The notes below the pieces were generated by a model. The model worked only from the letters and a program-made list of their open reading frames with translations, had not been told where the DNA came from and did no database searches. A stretch of DNA of 22,203 nucleotides from positions 1-22,203 of IMG/VR virus record IMGVR_UViG_3300044623_000001; one strand, given 5' to 3'. Both the position numbers and the translations under genes were made by a program. This document shows positions 15,001 through 20,019 of this stretch, one piece after another. The stretch comes from a virus. Each line of letters opens with the position of its first letter. Position 1 is the stretch's first letter.

Positions 15001-17573
15001 ATAAACGCAGCCACACGGTTAAACGCAGCACGAATACCGGCTTCTTTAATTGGACCGGCTTCAGCCTTGGAAGCAAGAACTTCTTCCACTGCCTGTGCAT
15101 TGCTCATGCCGGGGGTTTTGATCGCATCCGCCGCAGCGCGAGTAGCTGGGTTGGTGTCGTAGATGTCGTTCAGGATGTCGTTGAGTCGGGTACGGAACTT
15201 CTGCCGCAACCCGAAATGCCCAAAACTTTCATGCAGAACGGTGGCGTGAACATCGGCTTTGTCAGTGGCGCGGCTGGCAATAACGTAGGTCTTACCTTCA
15301 TGGTAAAAACCTTTGTCGTCAGGGTTTACCTTCACACCTTTAGGAATGCGTGTGTCGTTCTCGTTATCAAGAACAACAACTTCCGGTGCGTTGGTCCAGC
15401 CTTGAATTGACTCAGACGCGGCTTGCTCAACATCCTGTCGTGCCATGACAGGAGACGGCGGCACTACACCACGACGGCGCGGGGGCAGTGAACTAATTGA
15501 TGGCTGTTCTTGTGTGGTAGTTACAGTGCTGATATCGCCTAATGGAGGCTCGACCCGTCCTTCTCTTTCAGCAACATCAACAGCAGTTCGTGGAGCAGTC
15601 CCCAATCCCTCACTTGCAACTCCTGCAACTTCTGGTCTAGTGGGTTCTGGTCCCGGTAAAGGCAGTTCAGCGCTTCTTCCAACTGCTCCAGCGACAGTTG
15701 GCTCAACAGGTCTTGATGTTGTTTCAACGGTTGCACTGGGAGCCTCCTGACGTTGCCCCATCGTGATTGTACGCTTGCCATTCTTCGGAGCCGTAACGAC
15801 ACCTTCAAGCTCCATACGTCTAAGAAGTTCAGTCGCCTTCGCCAAATTGACGTTAAGGGCGCGTTGAATGGTAGCGACACTAGGCACACCACTCTGAAGA
15901 ACCGCATCTACAGCCTGTCGGTAAATAGGGTCTTCAACATCAGTGGGTTCGATAGGCAGGGCCGCTTGAGCACCCGCAGTTTGCGGGATTGGAGCAACCG
16001 CAGCGGTCGGCGTTGTTAACGTAACCGGCTGGCCTTTCGGTAGGGTCTCTGCACCGGGGACGTTAATTGCTTCAGCCAGAGCCTTATCAACCTGAACCGT
16101 AGGTTGCGTAGCCGTCACTGTGGCGGCTGGCGTTTCAATTAACTGCTGCTGAGCATCCGCAGTTTGCGGAATCGGTGCGACCGGTGTAGCCGGAGTCGTA
16201 ACTGTCGGTGTACCCGACAGTTCTTGAAGTCTTAGACGATAGAACGGAATGGCTTCTTGCAAAGCTTCGGCGCGAGCCATGAGTCTTTGCTCAGCATCAA
16301 GCGGTTCAACGCCCATTAAACGGGCGTCTCTCTCCATGCCTTCTGGATCAGCAAGGCTTTCTGACAAGTTAGCAAGATACATCTCCGCATTTCGCAGAGT
16401 TTCAGCAGCTTCTTTAGGCGTGCTTATGCTACGTAATTCACCGCGCAAAGCAGGGGGCGCATCGTCAATCGACGACGGCAACGGAGGCGGAGGAGTCTTA
16501 GCCGCTTCCTCTTCTTCCTTCTTTATTGCGTCGGCTTCTTCTTGAGTTTCCTGCGTTAAGTCACCGGCAGGTTCAGCCCGAGCAACTTGCGTTCGTGCAG
16601 CGGCTCTATCAACGACTCGACCCACGCCACCAAGCGGAGCCATAAGGCTAGTACGGTATCCAACCTCAAGATACTCTTGTACAGCGTCGTTATCGGCAAC
16701 TGATAGACCGGCTTGAGCACGTTCAAGTGCTTGTTGAACAACTTCAAACGGAACTTCAGCAGCTACACCTACGGCGGTGCCTTTGGCTACAGTTTTAGCA
16801 AGACCTTCTCGTGCTAGTTTCTCTGCCTTCTTAGCAGACTCTTCAGTGCCTTCGGCTAAGAGTTCATCAATCTTCTTACCCGCTTCACCAAAAAGTTTTT
16901 TGCGGAGGACGCGACCAAGAATTAAAGCTTGGCTTGCTACGTCGAGCGCAGCTTGTGGTACAGCGGCGGCAGCGGCGGCTGTGCGGGAGATATCAACATC
17001 ACGACCTGCGGCGATGTCTTCTTCGGCTTGGCGCTGAATGTTTGCGCCGTACTGCTGCATGAAGGACGGAGTGACAGCGCCGGTAATACCGCCAACTAAC
17101 GCAGTTACAGGTGCAGCGGGACCGCCAACCATAGCACCAAGAGCAGAACCTGCTTTAGCACCTGCTATCGTAAGTCCCATTTGAGGAAGTTGTTCAGCAA
17201 CAGCTTCGGGGATACTTCCAACAGCTTCGCCAGCAGCGCCTAATGCACCGCGCTCTTCGTAGGCTTTCTTAGCCGCCTCAAGAGTTGGGCCTTCGCCATA
17301 CTTCTCAGAAATGATTCGGCTACGTTCGGCGGCTTCAAGCGCGGCTTTTTCTGCATCAGCTAAAGATTCACCAGCCGTTTTTACGGTTGAGGCCATCGAC
17401 TTAAGGCCGCGCATAAACCCAGCGCCAACACCACCTTTGTCTTCTTCAGTCTGCCGTCTTTGTTCTTCTTGTACCGCTTGTCTGTACGCAGCAGCGACCG
17501 TCTCGAATTCCCGAGAACCTTTTTTGTCTTTGTTACGTACAATCCACGCCGCGTACTCGTCAGCCGTTGCCAC
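12033..17573 (-). CDS. Giant virion/polyvalent protein (LPD38-like, metallopeptidase-like, FtsK-gamma-like domains)
   Basis: 1846 residues from a GTG start, 2 nt after the previous gene, with a GGGGG-type ribosome site. Domains in order: an N-terminal DEYAAWIVRNKDKKGS motif common in phage internal virion proteins; a Gly/Ala-rich hydrophobic stretch (about 133-170) that could enter a membrane; acidic and Pro/Thr/Ala linkers containing two copies of VAPIPQTA (465-472, 526-533); an FtsK-gamma-like winged helix (about 547-605); an HESFGHFGLR metallopeptidase-like motif (781-790); long helical regions; and a C-terminal part (about 1290-1846) resembling LPD38 of large polyvalent proteins, with another hydrophobic stretch at about 1562-1600. 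It is probably packaged and ejected with the DNA, like T7 gp15/gp16, to help form the channel and act on host targets. Functions are inferred from motifs. Confidence 0.85.
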   Translation of the reverse strand: MATADEYAAWIVRNKDKKGSREFETVAAAYRQAVQEEQRRQTEEDKGGVGAGFMRGLKSMASTVKTAGESLADAEKAALEAAERSRIISEKYGEGPTLEAAKKAYEERGALGAAGEAVGSIPEAVAEQLPQMGLTIAGAKAGSALGAMVGGPAAPVTALVGGITGAVTPSFMQQYGANIQRQAEEDIAAGRDVDISRTAAAAAAVPQAALDVASQALILGRVLRKKLFGEAGKKIDELLAEGTEESAKKAEKLAREGLAKTVAKGTAVGVAAEVPFEVVQQALERAQAGLSVADNDAVQEYLEVGYRTSLMAPLGGVGRVVDRAAARTQVARAEPAGDLTQETQEEADAIKKEEEEAAKTPPPPLPSSIDDAPPALRGELRSISTPKEAAETLRNAEMYLANLSESLADPEGMERDARLMGVEPLDAEQRLMARAEALQEAIPFYRLRLQELSGTPTVTTPATPVAPIPQTADAQQQLIETPAATVTATQPTVQVDKALAEAINVPGAETLPKGQPVTLTTPTAAVAPIPQTAGAQAALPIEPTDVEDPIYRQAVDAVLQSGVPSVATIQRALNVNLAKATELLRRMELEGVVTAPKNGKRTITMGQRQEAPSATVETTSRPVEPTVAGAVGRSAELPLPGPEPTRPEVAGVASEGLGTAPRTAVDVAEREGRVEPPLGDISTVTTTQEQPSISSLPPRRRGVVPPSPVMARQDVEQAASESIQGWTNAPEVVVLDNENDTRIPKGVKVNPDDKGFYHEGKTYVIASRATDKADVHATVLHESFGHFGLRQKFRTRLNDILNDIYDTNPATRAAADAIKTPGMSNAQAVEEVLASKAEAGPIKEAGIRAAFNRVAAFIRRAARAMGIKFAYSNNDVAQVMRLAQEKVTTGKREVVGLKSVAAAKRKERNLLNSSAQKLQDLKIMSPELAETALAFAEGLSDKLRPAYLQLRTMRELEDIFGKIVPAIRGLTRVATERAVKLREMRGDINNNVTKWNDVLSDKKYKGVIQKFYRIALESTETQTDFRRTIKLKNGTVVPNKDYNSLDKLTAEFESLPQPLKDVYFDMLDAYRQMSDRYIELITKNLPPTAANLIRKEIESRRIKIYLPLYRDGDYWIRYQDRNGETVVESFTSRKARLFAIRDLVKAGINRSSIQQYSKIEDAFEAPGMGSFGFFGKVNEEIDKYYKDQFGPRAQIPAELKQTLYKLFLDTIPASSVRQQFRKREGYKGAKKDLLNVYAIVASRMANQLTNLEYAPQIDEATKLVEEDVAKDGSMTALQLGNELKVRLNFLRDPSNSSLVNRFVFMSYADFILGNMSSAVANTTNLPMIVYPMLGGEYGYGKAKTAMEDAIAMYFQGGWDDDGKAGKPRKFPEADRTAFDPASIPPNSPLGRLFEEAVKQGAIKHSVGYDIMEARDRGATLSDYSGMLNYTKQFLGWTFQNTERFNREVTLIAAFRLEMEKKRAQGLTGRAVEKEAINKAIRLADEANGETLTELSPRIFQTGVLKVALTFKRFARAMYALQVRLLRDALEGSKTDTTGMSPQEKAEAEAADREFRKVAIKQWVGTVGGAFTFAGIQGLPFYGLATGLSAMASAVSAAMFGEADDEITDAEEDLKQDVGLGAFRGPVNQIFGIDMAARTGFNGMFWRDDPRRLDEIGLELFAIEQFLGPAYASIRSRTEAVKEWYEDGYSDRVLEKLLPIAARNFAKAWRYYSDGVLTRDGKQITEDLDAYEIFMQAFGFTPTQVSEATARAGARKEIVDSVIERRQALFKDAYSAWSQGDQEGYEEALQDISKWNKTKTAAEFDAKINWDELEQSFRQRSKAAEEAVDGISIPKRYREGAINRVKE

Positions 17574-17575
17574 GA

Positions 17576-18982
17576 TTAACCCCCGGCAGCAAGAACGGCG
17601 TCCGCTTCGTCTCGAATACTACTGTTCGCAGCGGGAGCGCCACCTTGAGGCTGTGCTTGAGTTACGTCAATAGGAGCCGCACCAGTTTTAGGTTTAGCTG
17701 CAATAAGTGACTTGGTGACTCTATCTACTTCAGCGTTTGCACGATTAAGTTCTTGCTGCATTGCGGCTTTCTTAGCCGGGTCGGTTTCTTTAGCGATAGA
17801 TTCCGTCAGCGTTCCAACACGGGCTAATGCACCGCCAAGCACGTAGTCAGTCGAAGTACCGCGACCGGCCTCGACTCTCGCCTGCGCTTCTCTAACAGCG
17901 ATCTGTGTACCGCGATCATACTCAGCCAGAGCCATACGAGATGCTGCTTCAAACCCAGCCAACGCCGTGCGGTATTGATACTCCAATGCAACATTTTCGC
18001 GTTGAGCTTGACGATCATTAAGCGTCTTTTCTGCCGTTTCCAACTTAGTTTCAAGTTGATTAACGCGGTTCATGGCAGTTGTGGTGCGAGTTGTTCTAGC
18101 AGTTTCTTTAGCCTTAGTCAGATTAATAGCTGCTTTCTCACGTTCATTACGGGCAGCGCGAATCTCTTTTTCAAGGTCACGCTCACGAGTAACAGCCGCA
18201 CTACGTGCTTTCGCCATTGCCTCCAACGCGCTACGAGACTTAGTGGCGTAACCTGCGATATCGGCAGCTTCCTGACGGCGTAAATTGCCCCGGTCAGCCT
18301 CCAACTCTTCAAGCGAACGCTTTTCCTGCCGCTTCAATAAATCCGCTTCTTCCTGAAGCGACTTGGCGTACTCGCCAATACCTTGCTCTTTCTCAATTCC
18401 TTCCAGTTCTTCTTCCTGCTTCTTAAACGCCGGGACATAACCTTGTCCCATGATGTTTGCGAAGTAATCGTAAATCTGTTGATCCGAGCGCGGCTTCGGC
18501 AAGTTCGCCGCCACGATAGGCGGAGTGGACGCACTGACGCCACCTTGATCAAACGCCACGATGCCGCCACCGGCAAAGCCCTGCGGATTCTCCATCCTGC
18601 CAGCATCAAGCGAGGCAAGACCACTTGCTTGCGGAGCCATTTGAGGAGCCGTCATTTGCGGAGACATCATGGGTTGAGTAGCAATCTGTGGTGCAGTTTG
18701 GGTAGGTTGCATTTGAAACCCGCCCAGTCCACCAGCACGTGCTTGCGCCGCCATGTTAATTTGATCTCGCACAGTCCCAGTTTGCATAGGACGAGTTTCA
18801 GGCTGCTTTAATTGCTCAAACTGACGCAGCATGGCAGAGAGATCAACAAGCGGAGCAATGCCCTGCTGAGCCATGCTCTTCACATAAGTCATGGCTTGAT
18901 CCATCGGCATACCTTTAGCCATCGCGCCATGAAGCGAAGTCAGCATCGTTCGCACAAGCGGGTTAAGCGGAGTGATAGCCAT
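17576..18982 (-). CDS. Coiled-coil virion protein (putative internal or tail-associated)
   Basis: 468 residues if started at the second of two adjacent ATGs. GGAGG at 18989-18993 lies 6 nt before that ATG but only 3 nt before the first (18985), so the second is preferred. The N-terminal 60 residues are helical; then comes a Gln/Met/Pro-rich stretch (TQTAPQ...APQMAPQ), the glycine motif GFAGGGIVAFDQGG (about 136-149), and a long heptad-rich coiled coil (about 195-375, Glu/Ala/Arg-rich). The C-terminus is low complexity. Proteins of this build accompany internal virion proteins in aquatic podovirus contigs, and a structural or ejection role is likely. No catalytic motif. Translationally coupled to its upstream neighbour. 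Confidence 0.75.
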   Translation of the reverse strand: MAITPLNPLVRTMLTSLHGAMAKGMPMDQAMTYVKSMAQQGIAPLVDLSAMLRQFEQLKQPETRPMQTGTVRDQINMAAQARAGGLGGFQMQPTQTAPQIATQPMMSPQMTAPQMAPQASGLASLDAGRMENPQGFAGGGIVAFDQGGVSASTPPIVAANLPKPRSDQQIYDYFANIMGQGYVPAFKKQEEELEGIEKEQGIGEYAKSLQEEADLLKRQEKRSLEELEADRGNLRRQEAADIAGYATKSRSALEAMAKARSAAVTRERDLEKEIRAARNEREKAAINLTKAKETARTTRTTTAMNRVNQLETKLETAEKTLNDRQAQRENVALEYQYRTALAGFEAASRMALAEYDRGTQIAVREAQARVEAGRGTSTDYVLGGALARVGTLTESIAKETDPAKKAAMQQELNRANAEVDRVTKSLIAAKPKTGAAPIDVTQAQPQGGAPAANSSIRDEADAVLAAGG

Positions 18983-20007
18983 CATCGACCTCCGAAGAGC
19001 GTATTGATACCACCGCCGCTACCCAAGATACCGCCAATCATGCCAAGGGTGCTGGACGGTTCGTAGATACTTGTAGTCTTATCCGTTGACGGGATACCAC
19101 GAATCAAGTTCGACATGAACTCCAACTGCTTGTACGGATACTGCATCTCGTCAATGAAGCGTTGGTAGTCCGACGCAAGCATCTGCTGCTTGAGCGCCTG
19201 TTGTTGGGCACCGGCACCGAGTTGAGCACCGAGGATGCCTGACTGCTGTTGATATTGCTGCTGACCCAACTGACCAAGCTGCCCGGCAGCGGCCAACTGT
19301 TGTTGAAGACCTTGTAGACCAAGGCCAGCACCGAACTGACGGGACTGCTCACCCAACTGCGTACCAGCCAGACCATACTGAGCGCGAGTTGCAGCATCAG
19401 CCATCGCCTGTTGAGTTGCTTGTTGGTAGGCGTTTTGAAGGCCTGTTGCTTGGATATTCTGCAACTGCTCATTCAGACCACGACGAGCTTCAGACTGCAT
19501 CAATGCTTCACGAGTACCGCCTTTAGCACCAGCACGGGCCGCAGCCGCCGCCATACCCGGAAGTTGACGACCGTAGTCCTGAATTGCCTGTTTCTTTTGC
19601 TGCTCAACTACGCCCTGCATGTACGGGGACATGTAGGGATCAAGACCGCCTTGTTGCATATACGGCGACTGGTAATACTGTCGCTGACGAAGAGGGCGAT
19701 ATTTAGCAAGGTCCTGCGCTTGAAGCGCGGCTAGACCCGTGAAGCCAGTTGCTTGAGAGGTCTGCGGAGAGACCTGCATACGAGCAAGGTCATTATATGC
19801 TTGCTCTTGAAGTGGGCTTGGTCGAGCAACAAGTTCGCCCTGATAAGGCTGAAAGCCAGATTCAAGTCTGCCTGTAGCTGGATTTAATTTCGGGTACGTC
19901 AGCGCCGCGCCAAAGCCAAGCAAGTCAGTGGCGTACTTCTGTGCCCACGAGGGGATATTAGAAGTGACGGTTTCTTGTTGGGTAGGCGTCGTGGTTGTAG
20001 TTGCCAT
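18982..20007 (-). CDS. Gln/Ala/Gly-rich virion protein (putative internal virion or tail protein)
   Basis: 341 residues with a good GGAGA ribosome site before the ATG. A Thr/Gln-rich N-terminus leads to a segment with PSWAQKYATDLLGFG, then a Tyr-rich part (QYYQSPYMQQGGLDPYMSPY, about 110-130), an Ala/Arg helix AAAAARAGAKGG, and a long Gln/Ala/Gly/Leu-rich helical region (about 170-285). The C-terminus is glycine-rich (GMIGGILGSGGG). The composition resembles the small hydrophobic or amphipathic ejected proteins of podoviruses (compare T7 gp14), which form part of the channel through the host envelope. This is composition-based inference. Its TGA overlaps the first ATG of the next gene. Confidence 0.7.
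   Translation of the reverse strand: MATTTTTPTQQETVTSNIPSWAQKYATDLLGFGAALTYPKLNPATGRLESGFQPYQGELVARPSPLQEQAYNDLARMQVSPQTSQATGFTGLAALQAQDLAKYRPLRQRQYYQSPYMQQGGLDPYMSPYMQGVVEQQKKQAIQDYGRQLPGMAAAAARAGAKGGTREALMQSEARRGLNEQLQNIQATGLQNAYQQATQQAMADAATRAQYGLAGTQLGEQSRQFGAGLGLQGLQQQLAAAGQLGQLGQQQYQQQSGILGAQLGAGAQQQALKQQMLASDYQRFIDEMQYPYKQLEFMSNLIRGIPSTDKTTSIYEPSSTLGMIGGILGSGGGINTLFGGR
18989..18993 (-). promoter_or_regulatory. Shine-Dalgarno GGAGG deciding between two adjacent ATGs
   Basis: On the minus strand GGAGG lies 3 nt before the ATG at 18985 and 6 nt before the ATG at 18982. Normal spacing favours the second. Confidence 0.6.
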
Positions 20008-20019
20008 GTTCGTCTCCGA

